DNA of 64,000 nt, from the NCBI RefSeq assembly GCF_030812475.1, contig NZ_JAUSSR010000011.1, positions 124,001 to 188,000 of the forward strand. The letters run 5' to 3'. Below are positions 17,686 to 25,803 of the stretch, in pieces. The translations under genes and the position numbers were made by a program. Every line of letters starts with the position of its first letter. Positions within the stretch are counted from its first letter, which is position 1. Source of the DNA: Pseudomonas lini. Its GTDB lineage: Bacteria > Pseudomonadota > Gammaproteobacteria > Pseudomonadales > Pseudomonadaceae. The notes under the pieces were generated by a model, which saw nothing but the letters and a program-made list of their open reading frames with translations, did no database searches and was not told where the DNA came from.

Positions 17686-19052
17686 TAATGTTTCTCCAGA
17701 CGGGTCCCGCACAAAGCGGCGACGATGTTTTCCATCGCCGCGCTGCGCGAGCCTTTGATCAAAATGGTGGTGTTTGTGTCTTGCTCGGCCTCGAGGGCCT
17801 TGATCAGCTCAGCCTGTGTGCTGAAGTGCCAGGCCTGCTCACCGAAGGCGTTCACGGCGTGAGCCATCAATGGCCCGACAGCGTAAAGCGCGCAAACCTT
17901 GCCACGGGCGTATTCGCCCACATCGCGGTGCCCCTGCTCCGCCCACTCGCCCAACTCGCCGATATCCCCGAGCACCAGGACGGTGCGGCCGGAAAAGCCG
18001 GCCAGTATATCAACGGCGGCACACATGGAGGTGGGATTCGCGTTGTACGTGTCATCGATCACGCGCATGCCATTGCTGGCCAGTTGCGCGACCGTGCGAC
18101 CCTTGACCGGTTGCACTGCGCCAAGGCCGGCAACGATACCGGGCAGCGCTACGCCCAACGCATGGGCTGCCGCTGCGGCGGCCAGGGCATTGGCGACGTT
18201 GTGGGTGCCGAGCAGGTTCAGCTGAACCCGCTCCTCACCGTCAGGACTGTGCAGGATGAAGGCCGGGCAACCGCGCGCATCGCGATCCAGATCGCTGGCG
18301 TAGAAGTCGGCGCTGACATTGCTCAGGGCGAACGTCAGCACCTGGCGACCGGCGGCGCGGGCCTTCCAGATGGCGAACGCCTTGTCGTCGAGATTGAGCA
18401 CGGCGACGCCATCGGCCTCCAGCCCTTCTATGATCTCGCCCTTGGCCTCGACGATTTTTTCCGGCCCGCCGAACTCGCCGACGTGGGCCGTCCCGGCATT
18501 GTTGAGCACGGCCACATGGGGCTTGGTCATGGCAACGGTGTAGGCAATTTCACCAAGCCGCGAAGCGCCGAGCTCGATCACTGCAGCGGTGTGTTCCGGC
18601 GCGAGTTCGAGCAGGGTCAGCGGTACGCCGAGGTCATTGTTCAGATTACCGCGGGTTGCCAGAACCGAACCGCGCGTGCGCAGGATGCTGGCAAGCATTT
18701 CCTTGACCGTGGTCTTGCCGCTGGAACCGGTGATGGCCGCCACGGGATGGGTGAATGCGGCACGGTTCATCGCGCCCAATTGCCCCAGAGCCTGGCGCGC
18801 GTCCTTGACCAGCAGTTGCGGCAGCGCGCAGTCGGCGACTTCACGCTCGACCAACGCACCGGCCGCACCCAGGCGGGCCACCTCGTTCAAATAGTCATGG
18901 CCATCGAAGCGCGGACCGGTCAGGGCAATGAACAGCTGGCCGGGCTTGATCGCGCGACTGTCGATACTGACACCGTCGAACGTGGCATCGGCCACCCGCA
19001 GCTGGCCGTTCAGCGCGTCGGTCAGTTCGCTCAGTTTCAAGGCTTTAAGCAT
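17685..19052 (-). CDS. murF: UDP-MurNAc-tripeptide--D-alanyl-D-alanine ligase
   Basis: Mur ligase attaching the D-Ala-D-Ala made by DdlB, cytoplasmic, 455 aa. N-terminal GVSIDSRAIKPGQLFIAL, P-loop AITGSSGKTTVKEML, ELGASRLGEIAY, and the substrate-binding DDTYNANPTSM. Overlaps murE by 8 bases and mraY by one. Confidence 0.98.
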   Translation of the reverse strand: MLKALKLSELTDALNGQLRVADATFDGVSIDSRAIKPGQLFIALTGPRFDGHDYLNEVARLGAAGALVEREVADCALPQLLVKDARQALGQLGAMNRAAFTHPVAAITGSSGKTTVKEMLASILRTRGSVLATRGNLNNDLGVPLTLLELAPEHTAAVIELGASRLGEIAYTVAMTKPHVAVLNNAGTAHVGEFGGPEKIVEAKGEIIEGLEADGVAVLNLDDKAFAIWKARAAGRQVLTFALSNVSADFYASDLDRDARGCPAFILHSPDGEERVQLNLLGTHNVANALAAAAAAHALGVALPGIVAGLGAVQPVKGRTVAQLASNGMRVIDDTYNANPTSMCAAVDILAGFSGRTVLVLGDIGELGEWAEQGHRDVGEYARGKVCALYAVGPLMAHAVNAFGEQAWHFSTQAELIKALEAEQDTNTTILIKGSRSAAMENIVAALCGTRLEKH

Positions 19053-20508
19053 GGGCCACCTCCCACGCGGTCAAGGCACGATCGGCCTCGACCAGATCGG
19101 AGAATGCATGGCGCTCGCCGTTGATTTCCTGATAGTCCTCATGGCCTTTGCCGGCCAGGACAATCACATCATCCGCCGAAGCGCCGGCGATCAACTGGGC
19201 GATCGCCTGGCCACGGCCAGCGACGAACGTGACTTTATCCACAGCCGTGAAGCCGGTGCGGATGTCATCGAAAATCACCGCAGGGTTTTCGGTACGCGGG
19301 TTGTCGTCGGTCACCAGTACACCGTCGGCCAGGCGCTCGACCACTTCGGCCATCAGCGCACGCTTGCCGCGATCGCGATCACCGCCGCAACCGAACAGGC
19401 ACAGCAACCGGCCTTTGGCGTGTGGACGCAGGGCCGTCAAGACTTTTTCCAGCGCGTCCGGCGTGTGGGCGTAGTCGACCACCACCAAAGGCTGGGAACC
19501 CCCGCCGAGCCGCTGCATGCGACCGGCCGGGCCTTCGAGTTTAGGCAACACCTTGAGGATTTCGTCCAGGGCATAGTCCAGACCGAGCAAGGCACCAATG
19601 GCGGCGAGTACGTTGCTAAGGTTGAAGCGACCGAGCAAGGTACTGCGCAAGTGATGTTGGCCCTGCGGTGTTACCAGGGTGGCGCGCACGCCTTCATCGT
19701 CGAATTGCGCTTCACGGCAAAAGAGGTAGGCGCTGGAGTCTTCCAGGCTGTAGGTGATGAGCCGCGACTCGAGTTTTTCGCGAGCCAGACGTCGACCGAA
19801 ATCGTCATCGAGGTTAACCACCCGGCATTTAAGATCGTTCCAGGCAAACAGCTTGGCCTTGGCTTCACCGTAGGCCTGCATGGTGCCGTGGTAATCCAGA
19901 TGATCGCGGGACAGGTTGGTCATCACGGCCACATCGAACGCCAACGCCGTCACGCGGCCCTGATCAAGACCGTGGGAAGACACTTCCATTGCCACGGCTT
20001 TGGCACCGGCCTTTTTCAGGTCGGCAAGGGTCGCTTGCATGGCGATCGGGTTCGGGGTGGTGTGCAGGCCGCTCTGCAGCGCGCCATGGAAACCGGTGCC
20101 CAGGGTGCCAACGATGCCGCAATGCTGACCCAGCAAATCCAATGCTTGCGCGACCAGTTGCGTCACGCTGGTTTTACCATTGGTACCGGTGACGCCAATC
20201 AGATTCAGATGACGGCTCGGATCACCGTAAAAACGCCCGGCGATGTCCGACAACTGCGCTGCCAGGCCCTTGACCGGAATCAGTGGCACGTCTGTGATCG
20301 GCAGCACTGTTGCGCCTTCGACTTCATAAGCCACGGCTGCGGCACCGCGCTGCAAGGCGTCGGCAATGTGCGCTCGACCATCGAACTTGCCACCAGGCAC
20401 GGCGAGAAACAGATCGCCTGCCCGCACGTTACGGCTGTCCAGGGTCAGTTCGCGAATCAACAGATCGCGACCGGCGTGGGCAAAAATCTTATTCAGGCTC
20501 AGGGACAT
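19045..20508 (-). CDS. murE: UDP-MurNAc-dipeptide--meso-diaminopimelate ligase
   Basis: Mur ligase adding the third stem residue, cytoplasmic, 487 aa. N-terminal LTLDSRNVRAGDLFLAVPG, P-loop GVTGTNGKTSVTQL, and the diaminopimelate-selecting DNPR tetrad in VTDDNPRTENP, which separates it from lysine-adding MurE and fits a Gram-negative. One-base overlap with ftsI, 8-base overlap with murF. Confidence 0.98.
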   Translation of the reverse strand: MSLSLNKIFAHAGRDLLIRELTLDSRNVRAGDLFLAVPGGKFDGRAHIADALQRGAAAVAYEVEGATVLPITDVPLIPVKGLAAQLSDIAGRFYGDPSRHLNLIGVTGTNGKTSVTQLVAQALDLLGQHCGIVGTLGTGFHGALQSGLHTTPNPIAMQATLADLKKAGAKAVAMEVSSHGLDQGRVTALAFDVAVMTNLSRDHLDYHGTMQAYGEAKAKLFAWNDLKCRVVNLDDDFGRRLAREKLESRLITYSLEDSSAYLFCREAQFDDEGVRATLVTPQGQHHLRSTLLGRFNLSNVLAAIGALLGLDYALDEILKVLPKLEGPAGRMQRLGGGSQPLVVVDYAHTPDALEKVLTALRPHAKGRLLCLFGCGGDRDRGKRALMAEVVERLADGVLVTDDNPRTENPAVIFDDIRTGFTAVDKVTFVAGRGQAIAQLIAGASADDVIVLAGKGHEDYQEINGERHAFSDLVEADRALTAWEVAHA

Positions 20509-22250
20509 CAGCCGCGCCCTCCATTGGCTTTCAGCGGAACGACCGGTGTCGCGTTCACTTGTTGTACAGGTGGCAGGTTGTCCGGGGTAATGTTCATCAG
20601 GCGCAGGGTCCCGGACATCACTTTGCTGAACACCGGGGCCGATACCAGGCCGCCGTAGTAGCCGGCCTTGGTCGGCTCATCGATCACCACGACGATCGCG
20701 TAGCGCGGATCGCTCATCGGACCGAAGCCGGCAAACAGCGAGCGGTAGGAGTTCACGGCATAGCCTTTGGTGCCGACCGACGTTTTACGCGCGGTACCCG
20801 ACTTGCCGCCTACGTGATAGGCCGGCACCTGCGCACGGAATACACCACGTGGGGCTTCGATCACTTGCTGCAGCATGGTCTGCATGGTTTTCGCGACCGC
20901 TTCGGGCAGCACTTCGGTGGATTGCGGCGCCTTGTCGGTCTTGATCAGCGTCAGTGGTGCGAGGCGACCGTTGTTGGCCAGGGCCGAGAAGGCGTGGACC
21001 AACTGGATCGCGGTCACGGAAATACCGTAGCCGTAGGACAACGTGGCGGTTTCAGCCTTGCGCCATTCGCGATAGTTCGGCAGGTTGCCGACACGCTCGC
21101 CCGGGAAACCCAGACCGGTGTCCTGGCCAAGGCCGACCTTCTGTGCCAGACGGAAAATGGTTTCGCCGCCGATGTCGAACGCGACCTTGCTCATGCCGAC
21201 GTTACTGGAGTTGATCAGAATCCCGGTCAGGTCGAGCACCGGACCTTCGGATTTGGAAACGTCGCGAATGGTGTACTTGCCCAGCTGCAGCGTGCCCGGG
21301 TAAACCTCGACGGTATCGCTTGGCTTCCAGCGACCGGTTTCGATGGCGGCGCTCATGGAAATCGCTTTCATGGTCGAGCCCGGCTCGAACACATCGATCA
21401 TTGCGCGGTTACGCATCATCGCCGGTTGCAGGTTGCGCCGGTTATTCGGGTTGTAGGTCGGCTGGTTGACCATGGCGAGGATCTCGCCGGTCTTGACATC
21501 CATGATCACCAGGCTGCCAGCCTTGGCGCCATTCTCGATGATCGCGTTGCGCAGTTCACGGTTGGCCAGATATTGCAGGCGCAGATCAATGGACAACGCC
21601 AAGGGCTTTCCGGCCTTGGCGTTTTTGGTCACCTGAACATCCTTGATCAGTCGGCCGCGCCGGTCCTTGATGACCTGTCGCTTACCCGGCACCCCGGCCA
21701 GCCATTCGTCATAGGCCAGCTCGACCCCTTCGCGACCGTGGTCGTCGATGTCGGTAAATCCGACCATGTGCGCGGTGACTTCACCGGCCGGGTAGAACCG
21801 CCGGAACTCTTCGATGCCATAAACCCCCGGCACTTTCAGATCGAGCACGGACTGGCCTTGTTCGGGGGTGAGCCCGCGCACCAGGTAAATGAATTCTTTA
21901 TTGGCCTGGGCTTCGAGACGTTCGGCCAAGGCCTTGGGATCCTGCCCCAGCGCCGCGGCCAGTGCTGGCCACTTCTCTTTGGCCAGCTGCATTTCCTTGG
22001 CATTGGCCCACAGGGTGGTCACCGGCGTACTGACGGCCAAAGGCTCGCCATTGCGGTCGGTAATCAGACCACGGTGAGCCGGAATCGGGATATGTCGAAC
22101 ACTGCGCGCATCGCCCTGGCCTTTGAGGAAGGCACGATCGACGACCTGCAGGTCGATGATGCGCCAGGCAATGGCCGCGACCATGATGCCGAGCAGGCCC
22201 AGCACCAGGCGGAAACGCCAAGGGAAGAGTGCGCCTTCGAGTTTCATCAT
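20508..22250 (-). CDS. ftsI: Septal transpeptidase PBP3
   Basis: Class B penicillin-binding protein cross-linking septal peptidoglycan, inner membrane with a periplasmic catalytic domain, 580 aa. TM anchor near residues 14-32 (LVLGLLGIMVAAIAW), a pedestal region, then the three active-site motifs: Ser292 in GSTMK, SSN at 348-350, and KSGT at 483-486. Target of beta-lactams. ATG 22250 overlaps the ftsL stop; ATG 22247 is an equivalent start one codon later. Confidence 0.98.
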   Translation of the reverse strand: MMKLEGALFPWRFRLVLGLLGIMVAAIAWRIIDLQVVDRAFLKGQGDARSVRHIPIPAHRGLITDRNGEPLAVSTPVTTLWANAKEMQLAKEKWPALAAALGQDPKALAERLEAQANKEFIYLVRGLTPEQGQSVLDLKVPGVYGIEEFRRFYPAGEVTAHMVGFTDIDDHGREGVELAYDEWLAGVPGKRQVIKDRRGRLIKDVQVTKNAKAGKPLALSIDLRLQYLANRELRNAIIENGAKAGSLVIMDVKTGEILAMVNQPTYNPNNRRNLQPAMMRNRAMIDVFEPGSTMKAISMSAAIETGRWKPSDTVEVYPGTLQLGKYTIRDVSKSEGPVLDLTGILINSSNVGMSKVAFDIGGETIFRLAQKVGLGQDTGLGFPGERVGNLPNYREWRKAETATLSYGYGISVTAIQLVHAFSALANNGRLAPLTLIKTDKAPQSTEVLPEAVAKTMQTMLQQVIEAPRGVFRAQVPAYHVGGKSGTARKTSVGTKGYAVNSYRSLFAGFGPMSDPRYAIVVVIDEPTKAGYYGGLVSAPVFSKVMSGTLRLMNITPDNLPPVQQVNATPVVPLKANGGRG

Positions 22251-22540
22251 GGCGCCACCATCTGCACTTCAGCGGCGCCGGGAATGCGCATCTTCAGTTG
22301 CTCGGTCGCCAGGACTTCGATACGGCTATGGGCGGTCCAGGTGCTCTGTTCGAGAATCAGCCGGCCCCATTCCGCCTGCGCCTTGTCGCGCACGCTCAAC
22401 TCGTTGTACAGCGAGTTCAACAGCTGACGGTTCCAGTGGGCGCTGTAGGACACGCCGACGGCAGACACCAGCACACCGATAAACAGCAGCAGCATGAAAA
22501 AGCTTCCGCCGGGAAGTGGCTTGGCGAAGAGCCTGCTCAC
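22247..22540 (-). CDS. ftsL: Cell division protein FtsL
   Basis: Small bitopic divisome protein, 97 aa, forming the FtsQLB complex. Short cytoplasmic N-terminus, TM about 15-35 (FMLLLFIGVLVSAVGVSYSA), then a periplasmic coiled-coil (NRQLLNSLYNELSVRDKAQ). Lies between rsmH and ftsI with ATGA-type overlaps on both sides, as in other gamma-proteobacteria; sequence conservation in this family is low, so position carries much of the call. Confidence 0.95.
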   Translation of the reverse strand: MSRLFAKPLPGGSFFMLLLFIGVLVSAVGVSYSAHWNRQLLNSLYNELSVRDKAQAEWGRLILEQSTWTAHSRIEVLATEQLKMRIPGAAEVQMVAP

Positions 22541-23484
22541 CGCAACTTCTCCGCGACACGCATGATGGCGCTACGGGAACGTGGGTTGGCTTTGAGTTCG
22601 GCCTCGGAGGCGGACTGCGCTTTGCCGTGGACCTTGATTTTCGGTTCGAAGGCGACGTGACGTACCGGCAGGTTGCGCGGCAGGTTGTCGGCTTCGCCTT
22701 TTACCAGTTTGCGCATGAACAGTTTGACGATGCGGTCTTCCAGTGAATGGAAGCTGATGACCACCAGACGACCGCCGACCTCCAGGCATTCCAGGGCGGC
22801 TTCGAGGCCGGCCTCCAGATCGCCCAGTTCATTGTTGACGTGGATGCGCAGGCCCTGGAACGCACGGGTCGCCGGGTTCTTGCCCTTTTCCCATGCAGGG
22901 TTGGCGACTTTCAGGACTTCAGCCAGGTCGGAAGTGCGCAAGAACGGCTTGATGTCGCGACGCTCGGCCACGGCCCGGGCCATGCGACCGGAGAAACGCT
23001 CTTCGCCATATTCCTTGAACACCCGGGCAATTTCTTCCACCGGTGCGGTGTTGACGAATTCGGCGGCGCTGATCCCGCGAGACGGGTCCATGCGCATGTC
23101 CAGCGGGCCATCGTTGAGGAAACTGAAGCCGCGCTCAGGGTCGTCGAGTTGCGGCGAAGACACGCCCAGATCGAGCAGGACGCCGCTGACCTTGCCCGCC
23201 AGGCCGCGTTCGGCGACTTCCGAACCGAGCTCGGCGAAGCTGCGCTGTACAATGACAAAGCGGCCGTCTTCGGCCGCTAGCGTTTGCCCGGTGGCAATCG
23301 CTTGAGGATCTTTATCGAACCCGAGTACCCGACCATCGGGACCGAGCTGGCTGAGGATCAACCGGCTGTGCCCGCCGCGCCCGAACGTGCCGTCCAGATA
23401 GCAGCCATCAGGTCGTACGGCAAGAGCCTCGACGGCTTCGTCAAGCAGTACGGTGATGTGGTTAAAGCCGCTATCAATAGTCAC
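22537..23484 (-). CDS. rsmH: 16S rRNA (cytosine(1402)-N4)-methyltransferase
   Basis: SAM-dependent methyltransferase, formerly MraW, 315 aa, acting on C1402 of 16S rRNA in the P site. SAM loop DGTFGRGGHSRLIL, substrate region LDLGVSSPQLDDPERGFSF, and VVISFHSLEDRIVK. RsmI, which methylates the same nucleotide on the ribose, is encoded 1.2 kb away at 24722-25594, so both halves of the m4Cm1402 modification lie in this window. ATGA overlaps with mraZ and ftsL. Confidence 0.98.
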   Translation of the reverse strand: MTIDSGFNHITVLLDEAVEALAVRPDGCYLDGTFGRGGHSRLILSQLGPDGRVLGFDKDPQAIATGQTLAAEDGRFVIVQRSFAELGSEVAERGLAGKVSGVLLDLGVSSPQLDDPERGFSFLNDGPLDMRMDPSRGISAAEFVNTAPVEEIARVFKEYGEERFSGRMARAVAERRDIKPFLRTSDLAEVLKVANPAWEKGKNPATRAFQGLRIHVNNELGDLEAGLEAALECLEVGGRLVVISFHSLEDRIVKLFMRKLVKGEADNLPRNLPVRHVAFEPKIKVHGKAQSASEAELKANPRSRSAIMRVAEKLR

Positions 23485-23936
23485 AGGATCAAATCACGCA
23501 GTTCATCAGGCATCGCGCCCGGTTGTTGAATAGCAGCCAGGTCAGCGGCAGAAACCGCATCCCAGGCATCCTCGTCCCATAATTGGAACTTGTTCAGTTG
23601 GCCTACCAACATCGCGCGCTTATCCAACCTGGCATATTCACGAAGACGCGGCGGAACCAGAAAACGACCACTGCCATCGAGCTCGAGGTCGACGGCATTA
23701 CCAATCAGTAAACGTTGCAGGCGGCGGTTCTCTTCGCGAAGCGAAGGCAGTGCGCGCAGTTTGGTTTCAATAATTTCCCACTCGTCGAGGGGATAAACAC
23801 ACAGACATGGATCAACGGCATCGATGGTGACGATCAACTGCCCGGAACTGCGCGAAACCAGCTCGTCACGGTACCGACTCGGCATAGCGAGACGGCCCTT
23901 TGCATCGAGACTGATTGCATTAGCTCCGCGAAACAC
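23481..23936 (-). CDS. mraZ: Transcriptional regulator MraZ
   Basis: First gene of the dcw cluster, 151 aa. Two AbrB-like repeats of about 50 residues with the conserved DAKGRLAMPSRYRD (11-24) and DGSGRFLVPPRLREY motifs. In enteric bacteria MraZ forms a ring that binds repeats upstream of its own gene and represses dcw; three boxes of the expected kind are present upstream here at 23978-24002, so autoregulation is likely. Overlaps rsmH by four bases. Confidence 0.98.
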   Translation of the reverse strand: MFRGANAISLDAKGRLAMPSRYRDELVSRSSGQLIVTIDAVDPCLCVYPLDEWEIIETKLRALPSLREENRRLQRLLIGNAVDLELDGSGRFLVPPRLREYARLDKRAMLVGQLNKFQLWDEDAWDAVSAADLAAIQQPGAMPDELRDLIL

Positions 23937-23977
23937 GACAGCGTTTCTCCAAATTCTAGCGGTTTTAGCTCAAAAAA

Positions 23978-24002
23978 CCCACTTCACGCCACTTTCCGCC
24001 AC
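23978..24002 (-). promoter_or_regulatory. MraZ operator: three GTGG(G/C) boxes at 10-bp spacing
   Basis: On the minus strand GTGGC, GTGGC and GTGGG occur at 24002-23998, 23992-23988 and 23982-23978, exactly one helical turn apart. This matches the known MraZ site type (TGGGN direct repeats every 10 bp). They lie just downstream of the predicted transcription start and 42 bases before the mraZ ATG. Confidence 0.85.
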
Positions 24003-24010
24003 TTGCGCAC

Positions 24011-24040
24011 ACTATAGGAATGCGGCTGCCGCACCGTCAA
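24011..24040 (-). promoter_or_regulatory. Sigma70-type promoter of the dcw cluster (Pmra)
   Basis: Minus strand TTGACG (-35, 24040-24035), 18-base spacer, TATAGT (-10, 24016-24011). Start of transcription would fall close to 24004, right at the first MraZ box. Confidence 0.8.
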
Positions 24041-24292
24041 GGCGCACTTCAAAGGAAAACCCTTACAGAACTTGGATTTAGGAGCATAAAGGAAGGGGTA
24101 CCGGGGATCCGGCAGGTAAAGCTACCCAATAACTTGAGCCAGAACAGAAGCCTGGGCTCGGAAGTTAATGTGTTTTGTTAAGAGTAAGATTTTTTTGGTA
24201 TTACAGAAGTGCTTCTGCTGACGATTGTGAAAGGAGGGAAATTGCCATCACAGCACCCCTGCTCAATGAGTAAAGCAGAGGTTGGAAAAAAG

Positions 24293-24648
24293 GTGGAGAG
24301 TCGATCTGTAAGCCGGGTTCTGTCTTGAACAGTCATTCGTCTACGATGGCCATCACTGGACATCTTTAGCAACCTACCCGGTCCCAGCGCGGGCCACGCC
24401 TTGGGACCCTATTTGGTCTTGCTCCAAGTGGGGTTTACCTAGCCACGAACTGTTGCCAGTCGTGCGGTGCGCTCTTACCGCACCTTTTCACCCTTACCGG
24501 CGCCGAAGCGCTTAGGCGGTTATTTTCTGTGGCACTTTCCGTAGGCTCACGCCTCCCAGGCATTACCTGGCACTTCGCCCTATGGAGCCCGGACTTTCCT
24601 CCCCCCCCTAATTTTCATAGAGGGCAGCGACTGTCCGATCGACTCTCC
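24293..24648 (-). ncRNA. rnpB: RNase P RNA (M1 RNA, bacterial type A)
   Basis: Catalytic RNA of RNase P, about 356 nt on the minus strand. The 5' end GAGAGTCGATC pairs with the 3' GATCGACTCTC to close helix P1. Hallmarks are present: GAGGAAAGTCCGGGCTCC near the 5' end (P3/P4 region), GGTAAGGGTGAAAAGG, the CCCAC/GGAGCAAGACCAAATAG block, and the 3' half of P4 in ACAGAACCCGGCTTA. A run of six T after P1 (24291-24286) probably ends the transcript. Ends are accurate to a few bases. Confidence 0.97.
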
Positions 24649-24655
24649 GCCGCGA

Positions 24656-24684
24656 AGGTTAACGGTAGAGCGGCCGAAGAACAA
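24656..24684 (-). promoter_or_regulatory. rnpB promoter
   Basis: Minus strand TTGTTC (24684-24679), 17-base spacer, TAACCT (24661-24656), placed 7 bases before the RNA 5' end. Confidence 0.65.
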
Positions 24685-24721
24685 GCGCTAAACGCCTCGG
24701 GCCTTGCCTTTGCGTCGGGTT

Positions 24722-25594
24722 TTACTCGCCCTTCTGTTTATCCAGCGCGACCTGGTAGAGCACATTCTTGCGCTCGCCGGTAATTTGCGCCGCCAACGCG
24801 GCGGCACGCTTGAGCGGCATTTCTTCGAGCAACAGATTGAGGATACGCATCGCTTCACTGCTCACGGCATCCTCGGTGTCGGGCGCCGACCAGCCCGCCA
24901 CCAATACGACGCACTCGCCGCGCTGCTGATTGCTGTCCGACTCGACGAACTCGCGAAGCCCGGCCAACGGCAAGCCCTTGAGCGTTTCGAACGTTTTGGT
25001 CAGTTCCCGCGCCAGCAACGCCGGACGTTCCGGCCCGAAGACCAGCTCCATGTCTTGCAGGCATTCAAGGATGCGGTGCGGGGCCTCATAGAAAATCAGC
25101 GTGCGCGGTTCTTCCTTGACCAATTCCAGACGGGCACGGCGACCCACGGCCTTGGCCGGGAGAAAACCTTCGAAAATGAAACGATCCGATGGCAGGCCAG
25201 CGGCCGACAACGCAGCAATCAATGCGCAGGCACCCGGCACCGGCACCACATTGATGCCCGCGGCACGGGCCTGTCGCACCAGGTGATAACCCGGATCGGA
25301 AATCAGCGGCGTCCCGGCATCGGAGATCAGCGCCACATCGTCACCGGCCAGCAGCCGGGTAATAAAGCGGCTACCTTCATCCCGTTCGTTGTGTTCATGG
25401 CAGGCCGCCAGCGGCGTGGGAATGCCGAAATGCTGCATCAACCGCTGTGAGTGGCGGGTGTCTTCGGCGGCAATCAGGGCCACCTCGCGCAGGATCTTCA
25501 GTGCACGCGCACTGATGTCGTCCAGGTTGCCGATGGGCGTCGCCACCACATAAAGCGAGCCGGCAGCGGAATTCAAAACACCTGGAGCAGTCAA
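24722..25594 (-). CDS. rsmI: 16S rRNA (cytidine(1402)-2'-O)-methyltransferase
   Basis: SAM-dependent tetrapyrrole-methylase-fold enzyme that methylates the ribose of C1402, partner of RsmH. About 290 aa from a TTG at 25594. Core motifs: LYVVATPIGNLDDIS, IAAEDTRHSQRLM, LISDAGTPLISDPGYHLV, and FYEAPHRI. The TTG is chosen because a GAGGTG ribosome-binding site lies 8 bases before it. An in-frame ATG at 25627 falls inside TACAAT, which looks like a -10 element, and would have no ribosome-binding site. Divergent from lpoA. Confidence 0.95.
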   Translation of the reverse strand: MTAPGVLNSAAGSLYVVATPIGNLDDISARALKILREVALIAAEDTRHSQRLMQHFGIPTPLAACHEHNERDEGSRFITRLLAGDDVALISDAGTPLISDPGYHLVRQARAAGINVVPVPGACALIAALSAAGLPSDRFIFEGFLPAKAVGRRARLELVKEEPRTLIFYEAPHRILECLQDMELVFGPERPALLARELTKTFETLKGLPLAGLREFVESDSNQQRGECVVLVAGWSAPDTEDAVSSEAMRILNLLLEEMPLKRAAALAAQITGERKNVLYQVALDKQKGE

Positions 25595-25803
25595 AGCGGA
25601 CACCTCATGATCGGTAAAAGCCGCCATTGTAGCGCGTAGAGACGATCGCGATACGCGCAAGCCATCCTCGGTTTTGCTGCCTTTTAAGCCGTACTGCAAC
25701 ATTTGCATGAGCTAAATTGATCGATTCACACCAGTATCATCGCGCCCCGGCCAGTGCTTGGGTACAATTCCACGCTAATTTGATCGAGTATCAGGAACAC
25801 TAC

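Noticed and set aside
20310..22427. 705-codon plus-strand frame across murE/ftsI/ftsL
   Set aside because: Shadow of three certain genes on the other strand; composition is that of an antisense frame.
24097..24110. GGTACCGGGGATCC, nearly the KpnI-BamHI part of a pUC polylinker
   Set aside because: One base short of the polylinker, no further vector sequence on either side, and it sits in a normal GC-rich gap between rnpB and the dcw promoter. Chance is more likely than cloning residue.
24178..24372. 64-codon minus-strand frame at the 3' end of rnpB
   Set aside because: Lies within and just after the RNase P RNA; structured RNA, not coding.
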